A DNA stretch of 64,000 bases from Mucilaginibacter sp. KACC 22063. Lineage in GTDB: Bacteria > Bacteroidota > Bacteroidia > Sphingobacteriales > Sphingobacteriaceae. Below are positions 48,612-58,178 of this stretch, one piece after another. The translations under genes were made by a program, and so were the position numbers. Numbering within the stretch: position 1 is the first letter of the stretch; every line of letters starts with the position of its first letter. The stretch is from contig NZ_CP117877.1 of assembly GCF_028736115.1 (NCBI RefSeq), forward strand, positions 1,674,001-1,738,000. The letters run 5' to 3'. The notes beneath the pieces were generated by a model, which was not told where the DNA came from, ran no database searches, and worked only from the letters and a program-made list of their open reading frames with translations.

Positions 48612-50968
48612 ATATCAAGCCCGCGGGTTTACGATTTACAATATTAACTATTTTAACGCTGCTTTTGCTTTCGGCATGTAGTTTAACACGCAAGCTTAAA
48701 GATAACCAGGCGTTGGTTAGGCATGTAAAAATAAAGGGTGTTGATAAGGAATTCGACGAAGCCGCTTACCTGTACATAGATAAGGCACAGCAGCCCAATA
48801 ACTGGCTCAACCTGCAATTTTACCTCACTTTTAGTAAAAACGGGAAAAGAAATATCGGCGAGGCTCCATCAGTTTTGGATAGCAACCTGGTAGAGTATTC
48901 GCGACTGCAAATACAGAAATTTTTACGCAATAAGGGCTACCTTAAAGCAAAGGTTACCGATTCTGTAGCGATTAAAAATAAAAGGGCATCGCTTACTTTT
49001 ACTGCAGAAGAAGGGCCGCTTTTTCACATCAGGAAATTTCAAGACAGTATAGCCGACCCTAATGTGCGTAAATTGTATCGTACCAACAGGTCGGTGTTTT
49101 CACACATACAGCCGGGTGGCAGGTTTGATACAGACAGCCTGGCTTATGACCGCGATGAGTTCTACCTGGTAATGCGCCGTAACGGTTATTTTGATTTTGT
49201 AAGGCCTTACATCACGTTTAACTATGATTCTACCTTTAACGCAAGTGTGGTAGATTTAAAGGTAATTATAAGTAATCCCATAGGTAAGGCATCGCACCCG
49301 GTATACACCATTAACAATACATTCATCTCAGTTACCAACAGCAATGGCAGAACAACTGGCAAGGCGGATACTGTGCAGGTTGATTCGCAATTGAGGTTTG
49401 TTGACTATTCGCATAAATTCAAACCAAAAATCGTTAAAACCTACACGTTTCAGAAAAAAGGTGAGTTGTATGATGTTGATAAACAAACGCTTACTACATC
49501 AAGGCTGTCAGAGCTGAATGTGTTCAGGAACGTACCTAACCCAACATATACCAAACTGCCGGATAGCACGCACCGGCTGGACGTAAGGCTTGATATGATT
49601 CCGTTAAAACAGATGACTGACAGGGTAGAGGGAGAGGTGCTTTTTAGCGGCGGCAGGTACGGGTATAATATTGGTAATACCTTTACCAACAGAAACCTGT
49701 TTAAAGGTGCTGAAATATTGCAAATAAAAACAAACTGGAGTATCCTCTTTGATAATAACCGCAACTCGGCCAATTCAGGCGGTATAGAAAATCAGGATTT
49801 TAAAATTGGAGGTAGTTTAAGTTTTCCGGGTATTATATCTCCTTTTAAACTGCCTGTTCTGGGTAAATACGGTGTGCCTCATACTACGTTTTCATCAAAC
49901 TATGAGTTATTTTATCAAAAGGACCTGGTAACTCGCCAAAGCTGGATCAACTCGCTTACCTATGACTGGGCGGAGACTTCTCGCAAGCTGCATAGTTTTA
50001 CGCCAATCAGCATTGAGTTTTCAAGGGGTACTATTGTAGATTCAGCCAGAGCGGCTTTAGAGCGTTATAACAGGTATTCATACATTTACTTAATCGGCCG
50101 TACAGTATTTACTTTAGGTAGCCAGTACACCTACCAGCTAAATGCCAATAAGCTCAATTCGCTTGATGACTTTACCTATTTCCGTGGCTTTATTGATCTG
50201 GGTGGCAATACACTTAGCCTGGCAAGTAAATTGCTGAATTTCCCGAAAGATACACTCGGGCAGCGTAAGTTTTTAGGATATACGTTTTCACAATACACCA
50301 AACTGGAGGGAGATATAAGGTGGTACAGGCATTTGGGCGGCGAACAGCAGCTGATACTGCGTGTTAACCCCGGTATTGGTATACCTTATGGCAACAGCAG
50401 GCAACTGGTTTTTGAAAAGAACTTTTATGCAGGCGGTGCAAGCGATATGCGTGCCTGGCTGCCACGTACCCTTGGGCCGGGGCAATTTAACAGGGCTTCT
50501 TTTTACAATAATTCCAGCGATTTGAACAGGTTTAAATACCTGGACCAGTTTGGGGAAATCAAATTTATTTCCAATGCCGAGTACAGGTATAAGATTGCTA
50601 ACGACTTTTTTGGCTCGAAGCTAAAGGGCGCGTTTTTTGCTGATTTTGGTAACGTTTGGCGATTAAATGATTCTACCGCAAGATCAGAAAACGGATCGGC
50701 TGCTATATTCAAATTCAATAACTTTTTCAAATCATCAGCTATGGATATAGGTGCAGGGTTCCGTTTAGACCTTACCTTCTTTGTGTTCAGGCTTGATGCC
50801 GCATTCAAATTTAAAGACCCACAATTCAGCGGTTCAGATCAGTGGGTGATGCTTAATCACTTTGGTGAACTGTTTAGCCACGGCACATTTAAAGACAATT
50901 ACTACCGTGATAACCAGGAACGCTATCATTACATGCAGCTCAATTTTGGTATTGGCTTGCCGTTTTAA
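48602..50968 (+). CDS. Lipoprotein BamA/TamA-family outer-membrane assembly factor (TamL-like)
   Basis: 788 residues. The N terminus is a lipoprotein signal (LTILTLLLLSAC, lipidation at Cys26), which distinguishes the Bacteroidota TamL group from ordinary TamA/BamA. POTRA-like segments fill about 30-370 (ALVRHVKIKGVDKEFDEA, IQKFLRNKGYLKAKVTDS). A 16-strand type barrel follows to the end, with the typical GGRYGYNIGNTFTNRNLF entry and YAGGASDMRAWLPRTLGPGQF (VRGF/Y-like loop region). It inserts or exports proteins or lipids at the outer membrane. The start is TTG at 48602; no ATG is in a sensible place. That start overlaps trmH head-to-head. Confidence 0.88.
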   Translation: MKAYIKPAGLRFTILTILTLLLLSACSLTRKLKDNQALVRHVKIKGVDKEFDEAAYLYIDKAQQPNNWLNLQFYLTFSKNGKRNIGEAPSVLDSNLVEYSRLQIQKFLRNKGYLKAKVTDSVAIKNKRASLTFTAEEGPLFHIRKFQDSIADPNVRKLYRTNRSVFSHIQPGGRFDTDSLAYDRDEFYLVMRRNGYFDFVRPYITFNYDSTFNASVVDLKVIISNPIGKASHPVYTINNTFISVTNSNGRTTGKADTVQVDSQLRFVDYSHKFKPKIVKTYTFQKKGELYDVDKQTLTTSRLSELNVFRNVPNPTYTKLPDSTHRLDVRLDMIPLKQMTDRVEGEVLFSGGRYGYNIGNTFTNRNLFKGAEILQIKTNWSILFDNNRNSANSGGIENQDFKIGGSLSFPGIISPFKLPVLGKYGVPHTTFSSNYELFYQKDLVTRQSWINSLTYDWAETSRKLHSFTPISIEFSRGTIVDSARAALERYNRYSYIYLIGRTVFTLGSQYTYQLNANKLNSLDDFTYFRGFIDLGGNTLSLASKLLNFPKDTLGQRKFLGYTFSQYTKLEGDIRWYRHLGGEQQLILRVNPGIGIPYGNSRQLVFEKNFYAGGASDMRAWLPRTLGPGQFNRASFYNNSSDLNRFKYLDQFGEIKFISNAEYRYKIANDFFGSKLKGAFFADFGNVWRLNDSTARSENGSAAIFKFNNFFKSSAMDIGAGFRLDLTFFVFRLDAAFKFKDPQFSGSDQWVMLNHFGELFSHGTFKDNYYRDNQERYHYMQLNFGIGLPF

Positions 50969-50989
50969 ATAAGATCATAAAGCCTGCTG

Positions 50990-51523
50990 CTAAAACAGAT
51001 GCCTTAAACCATCAAAAATGCTTTCGAAAAAGGTTGGAATGCTTAATCCGTTGTGGTAGTTGAAGTATAAGAAAATGCAGAAAATGATTACTGCAAAGAT
51101 GATAAAGCGCTTAAACACGTAAGCGATAATCACTAATCCAACAGGTATAATCAATAACAACATCCAGCTAATGTGTAGCAAGGTAAGGTCATGTCCATGC
51201 TTATAAACATAATATAGCATGCCATAGGTGCCTTCGTCATTACGATGCTTGGCATATATGAAGCTTGATTTCTGGATCTTATGATGATAAAAGGCGGTAC
51301 CCTTATCAAACTTTAACGTATCCTCAAATCCGTTGATGGTAAAAATGAAACTCCCGCTTACTCTTTCATCAATGTTTTTAGCAGTATCGGTGGCAACAAT
51401 GGCAATCTCATCAACAGCAAATGGATTTGACTTAGCCATAAAATTGGTGATTGCTACGTTTTCGGCGTAACTGAAGCGTACCGCTAAAAGCAGTAGCGCA
51501 GTAAACAGAAGTTTAATTTTCAT
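50990..51523 (-). CDS. Hypothetical membrane protein with signal peptide
   Basis: 177 residues. Signal peptide (MKIKLLFTALLLLAVRFSYA), then a periplasmic part of about 95 residues (NFMAKSNPFAVDEIAIVATD, FIFTINGFEDTLKFD). Two adjacent hydrophobic helices follow (about 118-137 and 138-155, ISWMLLLIIPVGLVIIAYVF, FIIFAVIIFCIFLYF) and a short tail. No family recognised. Convergent with the TamL-like gene (21-bp gap). Confidence 0.65.
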   Translation of the reverse strand: MKIKLLFTALLLLAVRFSYAENVAITNFMAKSNPFAVDEIAIVATDTAKNIDERVSGSFIFTINGFEDTLKFDKGTAFYHHKIQKSSFIYAKHRNDEGTYGMLYYVYKHGHDLTLLHISWMLLLIIPVGLVIIAYVFKRFIIFAVIIFCIFLYFNYHNGLSIPTFFESIFDGLRHLF

Positions 51524-51586
51524 TGATTTTTGTGATCAGAAATTACTGTTAAAAGTAAATAAAAATTAATTATTGCAACCAGGGGG

Positions 51587-52105
51587 TTACAAAACTGGAG
51601 GGTTAGGATTAAAGGTCAAAATGGCAAGATTGAGTATGGTAGCATAACTCACCCAAATTAAATAAGGCACCAGTAGCCATGCTGCTGTTTTACTGTATTT
51701 GCTAAATGCAATGATGTTCAGGATGATAAATATCCATAATATAATGATATTGATGAGTCCGCCCAATATCTGATGCATACCGAAAAATACAATAGACCAG
51801 GAGAAATTAAGCATTAATTGTATGGCATAAATAACCGATGTTTTTTTAAAATCGGTACGCGTAAAACGACGCTTCCAGACAAGATAGGCACTTGTGGCAA
51901 TGAGGATGTATAACGTTGTCCATGCAACCGGGAATACCCAGTTAGGCGGGGTAAATGAAGGTTTAAGCAACAAACGATACCATACAGGTATTTGTGTACG
52001 TGTAAAGTAAGAAGCAACCATACCTATAAAAAGCGTTATCCCAAGGCTTATAAAAAAAGCCCCGGGTTGAAAACGCTTTACATTTTTAGCATCAGTGATC
52101 TGCAT
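51587..52105 (-). CDS. TspO/MBR family membrane protein
   Basis: 172 residues with five membrane helices, the TspO topology. Motifs are WYRLLLKPSFTPPNWVFPVAWTTLY (loop Trp/Pro-rich region before helix 2) and LNFSWSIVFFGMHQILGGL in helix 3. Family members bind porphyrins and cholesterol-like ligands and act in stress or tetrapyrrole handling. Starts 2 bp after the DUF2383-type gene, so they are one operon, which fits a stress role. Confidence 0.92.
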   Translation of the reverse strand: MQITDAKNVKRFQPGAFFISLGITLFIGMVASYFTRTQIPVWYRLLLKPSFTPPNWVFPVAWTTLYILIATSAYLVWKRRFTRTDFKKTSVIYAIQLMLNFSWSIVFFGMHQILGGLINIIILWIFIILNIIAFSKYSKTAAWLLVPYLIWVSYATILNLAILTFNPNPPVL

Positions 52106-52107
52106 TT

Positions 52108-52560
52108 TTAATTGAGTTTGCGATGTTCTCCCTCCACGTAAAATAAAGCATCTTTTATCAATTTTAAATGCCTTTCTAACACTAATCTTTGCTCGTCTGT
52201 AAGCCAGTTGTCGTTCAGTTCGGTTTGATAAGCATTAACGGCAGCCTGGTCGCCGGTAATACACTCTTGTAAAACGGCTTTATTGTCGTTACTGGTCACG
52301 GCTGTTTTAATATCAATCCATGCACGGTGCAATGCGCCCACCGGGCCACCGCCCTGGTCTGCTTCATAGCCGGTTTTATTAACCAAGGTGCGCAGGTCGT
52401 GCGCAAACTCAGCACGCTCTGCCGCATACCTGATAAACGAAGCTTTTAAAACCGGGTCTTTGGCGTGTTCGGCAGCGGTTGAATAACCGTGCTGGCCATC
52501 GGTTGCAATTGTTATTAAATGATTTAACGCTGCAATATTTCTTTCTTGTGCGGTTTCCAT
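52108..52560 (-). CDS. PA2169-family (DUF2383) four-helix-bundle protein
   Basis: 150 residues, all helical. The family signature is DGQHGYSTAAEHAKDPVLKA, then FAHDLRTLVNKTGYEADQGGGPVGALHRAWIDIK. It is ferritin-like in fold but without a proven metal centre; some members belong to stress operons. First gene of the pair with tspO. Confidence 0.9.
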   Translation of the reverse strand: METAQERNIAALNHLITIATDGQHGYSTAAEHAKDPVLKASFIRYAAERAEFAHDLRTLVNKTGYEADQGGGPVGALHRAWIDIKTAVTSNDNKAVLQECITGDQAAVNAYQTELNDNWLTDEQRLVLERHLKLIKDALFYVEGEHRKLN

Positions 52561-52670
52561 AATGGTAAATGTTTAGTTAGATTACAAAGAAAGACCCGTA
52601 TTGGTTTAATAGATTTTCTTTAAAGTACACTAATGCCTATTTTCGCCACATAACTACTGCTACTCAAAGT

Positions 52671-54188
52671 ATGAAGAAATTAATGGTAGCTGCATTTGCC
52701 AGCTTATTATCTGTAACCGCTTTTGCGCAACAGCCCACATTTATTACAAACGATTTAGATACCTATGTTAAGCAAGGCTTAAAGGACTGGAACCTGCCCG
52801 GGCTTGCCATTGCCGTTGTTAAAGATGGCAAAGTAGTGGTAATGAAAGGTTATGGCGTGAAGGATGTTAAAACCAATGAGCCGGTAACCGAAAATACTTT
52901 GTTTATGATTGCCAGTAACAGTAAACTGTTTACCGGCACGGCATTAGCACAGTTAGAAGCAGAGAAAAAACTTTCATTGGATGATAAGATCAGTAAGTAT
53001 TTCCCGGGTTATAGTTTGTATGATCCTAATACAACTGCGTTGGTAACCATTAAAGATATGCTTAGTCACCACCAGGGAACAAAAACATTTCAGGGTGATT
53101 TTACTTTCTGGAACTCGACGTTATCTCGTCAGGAGATTATGAACAGGATGAAACTGTTAAAGCCGGTTTATGAGTTCAGGCAGAACTTTGGTTACTGCAA
53201 CAGCTGTTTCTTAACCGCCGGTCAGGTGATTGAAAAGGTAAGCGGTAAACCCTGGGAGCAGTACGTTCAGGACAATATTCTTACCCCGCTGGGCATGACG
53301 ACAACCCACCCGTTGAGCAGCCAGATTGCGACCTACAAGGAAGCATCAAAACCATACACCACCAGTTTTACAGGCAAGCTTACCGAGCTGCCTTATGATA
53401 ACGTAGATAACCTTGCACCGGCAGGCAGCATTATCAGTAATGTTAAAGATATGGCTAAATGGTTAACTATGCAGCTGGATAGCGGTAAGTTTGAGGGCAA
53501 GCAAATTATTCCGTGGACGGCTGTTCGTAAAACACGCGATGAGAACACCGTACTCAGCAGCCGTTTGTCGCCACGTTACCCACAGCATTTTCAAGGGTAT
53601 GGATTAGGCGTATTCGAAGCAGATTACAATGGCAAGCAGATCTTCTGGCATACTGGTGGCGCAGACGGTTTCGTAACCAATACCTGCTTTGTACCTGAAG
53701 AACACCTGGCTATTACTATTTTAACCAATAATGATAATCAGAGCTTTTTTGAGGCTTTACGTTACCAGATATTGGATGCGTACTTAGGTGTGCCGTATGT
53801 TAACCGAAGCGAACAAGCTTTAAAAGGTTTCCGCCAGGAAATGGACGAAACGGTGAAGAAAACCGAAAGCATGCAGCAGCGTGTTAAAGGGCAGTCGCCT
53901 GAATTACCGTTAAAAGCTTATGCAGGGATTTACACCAATGAGCTTTATGGAAAAATCGAGATCGTACCCAATAAAAAAGACCTGCTGATTAAGTTTGGTT
54001 CACATAAATACCTGACAGCTACTGTGCAGTACATGGACAATAATGAGTGGCTGTTGACTTATAACAATCGTGCTTATGGTATTTTCCCTCTTAAATTTAA
54101 AACAGAGAACGGCAAGGTAGTATCAACCGAAATAAAGGTGAACGATGGATTGGAGTACGATCCTTACACTTTTACCAAAGCCAACTAA
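52671..54188 (+). CDS. Serine hydrolase of the class C beta-lactamase family with C-terminal DUF3471
   Basis: 505 residues with signal peptide (MKKLMVAAFASLLSVTAFA). Catalytic motifs are S82-N-S-K85 in IASNSKLFTG, Y-C-N in FGYCNSC and HTGG in FWHTGGADGF. These match the serine beta-lactamase/D-aminopeptidase/esterase group. DUF3471 (about 405-505, AYAGIYTNELYGKIEIVPNKK) follows the hydrolase. Substrate unknown: peptidoglycan peptides or esters. The stop overlaps the moeA stop by 4 bases (convergent). Confidence 0.9.
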   Translation: MKKLMVAAFASLLSVTAFAQQPTFITNDLDTYVKQGLKDWNLPGLAIAVVKDGKVVVMKGYGVKDVKTNEPVTENTLFMIASNSKLFTGTALAQLEAEKKLSLDDKISKYFPGYSLYDPNTTALVTIKDMLSHHQGTKTFQGDFTFWNSTLSRQEIMNRMKLLKPVYEFRQNFGYCNSCFLTAGQVIEKVSGKPWEQYVQDNILTPLGMTTTHPLSSQIATYKEASKPYTTSFTGKLTELPYDNVDNLAPAGSIISNVKDMAKWLTMQLDSGKFEGKQIIPWTAVRKTRDENTVLSSRLSPRYPQHFQGYGLGVFEADYNGKQIFWHTGGADGFVTNTCFVPEEHLAITILTNNDNQSFFEALRYQILDAYLGVPYVNRSEQALKGFRQEMDETVKKTESMQQRVKGQSPELPLKAYAGIYTNELYGKIEIVPNKKDLLIKFGSHKYLTATVQYMDNNEWLLTYNNRAYGIFPLKFKTENGKVVSTEIKVNDGLEYDPYTFTKAN

Positions 54189-55375
54189 TTTAAAAGCAAT
54201 AGGTCGAAAGGTTCATCTGTGCCAAATTCTTGCCTGTCGGCCGGGAAACTCACGATGGCTTCTGTATGAGCAAGGCTTATTAAATCGCCGGAGGTAGAAT
54301 TACTGATAGGTGAAGCCTTTAATAAGCCTGCTTCAAAACTCAGCGTTACCAGCATGTGATAGGTGAGCTGCGGTTTAAAAGATACAGGACGGCTCAAAAA
54401 TGCTTTGGCCGTCTTTTGTTTTTTGCCGATACAGGCATATAACCACTCACGGAAATAAAGCTGGTAGCATACAAACGTGGAGATAGGGTTACCGGGAAAT
54501 GCAAATACAAGTGCTTCGTTGGGCATCACGCCAAATAAAAACGGCTTGCCTGGGCGTTGTGTAATGCCATGAAAGATGGTTTGCATGCCTAACTGCTTTA
54601 ATACATTGGGCAGGTGATCAAACTTGCCTTTAGATACCGCACCCGACAGCATAATCACATCGTTAGATTGTACCAAGGTACTTAGCTGCGCCAGCATAGT
54701 TTGCGGATCATCGGCTATGTGATAGCGTTGTGCTTCAATGCCTTCTTGTTGCAGTTCAGCTAACAACATGTAACTGTTTGATTGCCTGATCTGGTGCGGA
54801 AGTGGTTGCTGATCAATCTCAACTAATTCATCGCCTGTGGCGCAAACGGCAACAGTAGGCAGCCTTTTTACTCTTACTTTTGTCAGCCCGGCTGCGGCTA
54901 AAAGCCCTGTAATTGCAGGAGTAATGGTTGTATCTGATTTGATTAAAATATCGCCTTGCTTACTGTCATTGCCTTGTGGATGAATGTTTTGAAAGACAGT
55001 TATTACATCGCTTTGAACTTTTGCAATTCCGCTGGTAATCTCACAAAGCTCATATTGAATCACAGCATCGCAACCAATGGGTAACATAGCCCCGGTCATC
55101 ACTTCAAGGCAATTTAGCGGATCTTTAAGTGTTTGTTGCTCTTGTCCAGCTGCCTGTATGCCTTCAATCTTAAACTCGCGTTTGCCGGTTTTAAATGCTT
55201 CGCTGCTAATGGCTATCCCATCCATCGTTACGCGGTTAAAAGGTGGATAGTCACGGTCGGCGCTCACATCCTGGGCAAGGATACGGCCATTAGCATTAAG
55301 CAAATCAACATCATGCGCGCCAAAATCGCGCACCTGCATGTTTATCAGTTGTAAAGCTTTGGCTACGGAAATCAT
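54185..55375 (-). CDS. moeA: Molybdopterin molybdotransferase MoeA
   Basis: 396 residues. Inserts molybdate into adenylylated molybdopterin. Conserved blocks are DRDYPPFNRVTMDGIA, CATGDELVE, the MPT-binding MLSGAVSKGKFDHLP, ITQRPGKPFLFG and FAFPGNPISTFVCY. The frame is open further upstream, but the ATG at 55375 is the family start and lies one base after the moeB stop; a longer version would overlap that gene by 140 bases. Last gene of the molybdenum operon. Confidence 0.95.
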   Translation of the reverse strand: MISVAKALQLINMQVRDFGAHDVDLLNANGRILAQDVSADRDYPPFNRVTMDGIAISSEAFKTGKREFKIEGIQAAGQEQQTLKDPLNCLEVMTGAMLPIGCDAVIQYELCEITSGIAKVQSDVITVFQNIHPQGNDSKQGDILIKSDTTITPAITGLLAAAGLTKVRVKRLPTVAVCATGDELVEIDQQPLPHQIRQSNSYMLLAELQQEGIEAQRYHIADDPQTMLAQLSTLVQSNDVIMLSGAVSKGKFDHLPNVLKQLGMQTIFHGITQRPGKPFLFGVMPNEALVFAFPGNPISTFVCYQLYFREWLYACIGKKQKTAKAFLSRPVSFKPQLTYHMLVTLSFEAGLLKASPISNSTSGDLISLAHTEAIVSFPADRQEFGTDEPFDLLLLN

Positions 55376-55376
55376 T

Positions 55377-56477
55377 TTAAGCGTTTTTAGGTTCGATGAT
55401 AAATTGATCGCCAAGTTGATCAAACCAGGTTTCAATGCCGCCAATAACATTATATACTGTTGCATCTGGCTTTGCTTTGCTGATGACCTGTACCGCTCTG
55501 CTACTACGGCCACCAATTTCGCAAATGGTAATTATTGGTAAGTTATCCGGAAGCTCATCAGCCTTGTCATTTAACATCGATAGCGGTATGGATACAGAAT
55601 CTTGTAAATGCTCTTGTGTAAACTCTTTTGCTTCTCGTACATCAACCAGCAAAAATGGCTTATCTGAGGTATACCATTCAAAAAGTTCATCAACTGTTAA
55701 ACTGCCAGTAAAACCTGCTGAAGGTGTATCGTAGTCGGCTTGCAGCGATCTTATTGCTTTTTTATTTGGATCAGCTTTCAGTTTTATTTTGAGTTGCTCG
55801 TCATTATTAAAATCAAAAATTTGCAGATAGCCAGATAATGTTTTGCCAAGGCCGATAATAACTTTAACAGCTTGTAATGCCTGCTGGCAGCCAATAATCC
55901 CCGGAACAACACCTAAAACACCGGCTTCGTTACAGTTTGGTATTTCATTGCTTTGCGGCAATTCCAGGTAAACGCAGCGATAGGTAGGCCCATTATCATA
56001 ATTAAAAACGCTTACATGCCCTTCCATTTGCTGAATAGCGCCATATACAAAAGGCTTGTTAAGTATTACGCAGGCATCGTTGATGAGGTAGCGGGTACCG
56101 AAATTGTCGCTGGCATCAATCACCAGATCGTAGCCTTTAATGGTATCAAGTGCATTGGCAACGCTAAGAAAGTAAGGATGACCCTTAAATATAATAGTAC
56201 TGTTGAGCGCCTTAAGCTTAGGCAAAATGGCATCTGTCTTTAGCTGGCCTACTTCATTCTCGTTATAGATCACCTGGCGGTGCAGGTTGCTGAGACTTAC
56301 CTTGTCGCCATCCATGATACCAATAGTGCCAACGCCCATGCCTGTAAGGTATTGCAGCGCAGGTACGCCCAAGCCACCCGCACCAATCACCAACACTTTA
56401 GCATCAGCAAGTTTTTGCTGTGCTTCATTTCCAAAGCCGTTGACTTGTAACTGCCTGCTGTAACGGTTCTCTGCCAT
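55377..56477 (-). CDS. MoeB/ThiF-type adenylyltransferase fused to a rhodanese domain
   Basis: 366 residues. The N-terminal E1-like domain adenylylates the C-terminal Gly of MoaD: IGAGGLGVPALQYL (ATP loop), DGDKVSLSNLHRQVIY and DASDNFGTRYLIND. The rhodanese domain (about 260-366) has active Cys319 in ITICEIGGRSSRA and may pass sulfur to MoaD. Oddity: the zinc site of MoeB normally uses two CxxC pairs. Here the first is reduced to YRC168VY and the second reads DPNKKAIR without Cys, so zinc is probably not bound. 3 bp after moaA, 1 bp before moeA. Confidence 0.9.
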   Translation of the reverse strand: MAENRYSRQLQVNGFGNEAQQKLADAKVLVIGAGGLGVPALQYLTGMGVGTIGIMDGDKVSLSNLHRQVIYNENEVGQLKTDAILPKLKALNSTIIFKGHPYFLSVANALDTIKGYDLVIDASDNFGTRYLINDACVILNKPFVYGAIQQMEGHVSVFNYDNGPTYRCVYLELPQSNEIPNCNEAGVLGVVPGIIGCQQALQAVKVIIGLGKTLSGYLQIFDFNNDEQLKIKLKADPNKKAIRSLQADYDTPSAGFTGSLTVDELFEWYTSDKPFLLVDVREAKEFTQEHLQDSVSIPLSMLNDKADELPDNLPIITICEIGGRSSRAVQVISKAKPDATVYNVIGGIETWFDQLGDQFIIEPKNA

Positions 56478-56480
56478 TGA

Positions 56481-57473
56481 TTACCCCCCTAAAACAGACA
56501 TGGATGTGTGAATAGATTGCCGGCTTGCTGCTTCTGCAGCAAAGCCATCGCGTTCACGTTTGGCTACGGCGTTCAGTATGATCTGTTCCAATTCTTCGCC
56601 GCTTGCACCAGAGCGTATAAGGTCTCGCAGGTTTGCAGCCGGAGCGCCGTACAAACAAGTGCGCAATTCGCCTGTAGCAGATAACCGTATACGGTTACAG
56701 GTGCCACAAAATGTACGGCTGAATGATGGTATAATGCCGAAACTACCTTTATAACTCGCTATCTGGTAATTTACAGAAGTGGAGTTAGCTTCGCTGATGA
56801 TCTTATTGATGCGATTATAATGAGCAGCAATGTGCTCGTAAATCTTAGTATGATCCCAGCCTGTATAGCCCGAAGTTTCAGTGCCATTAAAAGGCATTTC
56901 TTCCAAAAAGCGAACAGCTATTTGATGGTCTTTAGTTAGTTCTATGAAAGGAATGATATCCTCTATATTTTTATTTTCGGCTACTACACAGTTCAGCTTA
57001 ATATCGAAACCATTGTCGAGCATTTGCATAATGCCGTTATAAACTGTATCAAAGCTGTCGCGGCGGGTAATGTAATGGAAGCGTTCGGCATTTAACGAGT
57101 CAAGGCTTATATTGATCTTGCTGATACCCATATTTTTCAACGCTGCCTGGTGCTGAGTAGTAAGGGTGCCGTTGGAGGTGATAACGATCTCGTTAAGGCC
57201 ATCCAGCTTACTTAGTTTATCCAAAAACGGGATGATGCCATTGCGAACAAAAGGTTCGCCGCCCGTGATCCGGATTTTGTCAACGCCCAAGCCAACAAAC
57301 AAGGCTGATAGGCGGTACATTTCATCAAATGAAAGGAGTTGGGACCGTTTGGCAAAGTCGATCCCTTCTTCAGGCATACAGTAATAGCACCTGAAATTGC
57401 AGCGGTCGGTAACCGAAAGCCGCAGGTAATTCAGCCGCCTGCCGTATTGATCAACTAATAAACTTTCTCTCAT
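56481..57473 (-). CDS. moaA: GTP 3',8-cyclase MoaA
   Basis: 330 residues. Radical-SAM enzyme for the first step of molybdenum cofactor synthesis. The N-terminal cluster is C25xxxC29xxC32 in VTDRCNFRCYYC. The C-terminal cluster uses FCGTCNRIRL and a later Cys in GELRTCLYG. The GTP-binding region and the conserved C-terminal Gly-Gly end (SVLGG) are present. Its partner MoaC is not in the window. It sits 3 bp after moaE in the operon. Confidence 0.96.
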   Translation of the reverse strand: MRESLLVDQYGRRLNYLRLSVTDRCNFRCYYCMPEEGIDFAKRSQLLSFDEMYRLSALFVGLGVDKIRITGGEPFVRNGIIPFLDKLSKLDGLNEIVITSNGTLTTQHQAALKNMGISKINISLDSLNAERFHYITRRDSFDTVYNGIMQMLDNGFDIKLNCVVAENKNIEDIIPFIELTKDHQIAVRFLEEMPFNGTETSGYTGWDHTKIYEHIAAHYNRINKIISEANSTSVNYQIASYKGSFGIIPSFSRTFCGTCNRIRLSATGELRTCLYGAPAANLRDLIRSGASGEELEQIILNAVAKRERDGFAAEAASRQSIHTSMSVLGG

Positions 57474-57476
57474 TTG

Positions 57477-57887
57477 TTATGGATGGGCATTAACCCAAAC
57501 GCTGTTATCTTCGTAATATTCTTTTTTCCAGATCGGTACCGTCTTTTTCAGTTCATCAATCAAAAATTGACAGGCCTCAAATGATGCCTGGCGGTGTGCA
57601 GATGATACACCGGTAATCACTACAGCCTCGCCCGGTTGTTTTGCGCCAAGTGCATGTATGATTAATACCTTATAAAGCGGCCATTGTTGCTGTGCAACCA
57701 AGGCGATTTTCTCAAGTTCTTTAATGGCCATCGGTTCATACGCTTCAAACTCCAATTTTAAAACAGCTTTGCCTTTTGTATGATTTCGTACCGTGCCTAC
57801 AAACAGGTTAACAGCACCTGCTTCTTCTGTTTCCAGGTAAGCATAAGCCTCATTAATATCTATATTTTCAACCAGGCGGATCAGCAT
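57477..57887 (-). CDS. moaE: Molybdopterin synthase catalytic subunit MoaE
   Basis: 136 residues, full length. Converts precursor Z (cPMP) to molybdopterin with MoaD as sulfur donor. Landmarks are EAGAVNLFVGTVRNHTKGK, LEFEAYEPMA, the HALGAKQPGEAVVITGVSSAHR block and the catalytic Lys region PIWKKEYYED. It is 2 bp after moaD, and the two proteins form the synthase. Confidence 0.95.
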   Translation of the reverse strand: MLIRLVENIDINEAYAYLETEEAGAVNLFVGTVRNHTKGKAVLKLEFEAYEPMAIKELEKIALVAQQQWPLYKVLIIHALGAKQPGEAVVITGVSSAHRQASFEACQFLIDELKKTVPIWKKEYYEDNSVWVNAHP

Positions 57888-57889
57888 TA

Positions 57890-58129
57890 TTATCCTCCGC
57901 TTACTGGTGGTATCAAAGCAATTTCACTGTCGGCATGCAAAGCAATCTCGTCACTGGCATATTCACTGTCAACGGCTACAGCTAATGAGCTTAATTGCTG
58001 CATAGCCGGATATTGTTGGCCTAACCAAGTTTTTAGCTGGCTTACCGAACTGATATTTGCATCAGCAGGTACAGTCAATTTTTGTTTGCCTGTAATATCG
58101 CGCGTGATCCCGAAAAGCAGTATTTCCAT
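57890..58129 (-). CDS. moaD: Molybdopterin synthase sulfur carrier subunit MoaD
   Basis: 79 residues, ubiquitin-like fold. Ends in the required Gly-Gly (IPPVSGG), which MoeB adenylylates and which becomes a thiocarboxylate. LFGITRDITGKQKLTVPAD at the start and LALIPPVSGG at the end are typical. Directly followed by moaE (2 bp). Confidence 0.92.
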   Translation of the reverse strand: MEILLFGITRDITGKQKLTVPADANISSVSQLKTWLGQQYPAMQQLSSLAVAVDSEYASDEIALHADSEIALIPPVSGG

Positions 58130-58178
58130 AGATTATACCTGTTGAACAAATATAGGCAATGTAGGTTTTAATCCGGGT

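Noticed and set aside
55376-55516. Longer MoeA start
   Set aside because: It would overlap the moeB coding region by 140 bases and adds residues unlike MoeA; the ATG at 55375 fits the family.
58130-58178. Molybdenum cofactor riboswitch ahead of moaD or ahead of the operon
   Set aside because: The 49-bp gap and the 33-bp gap before the operon are too short for this riboswitch, and no matching helices were seen.
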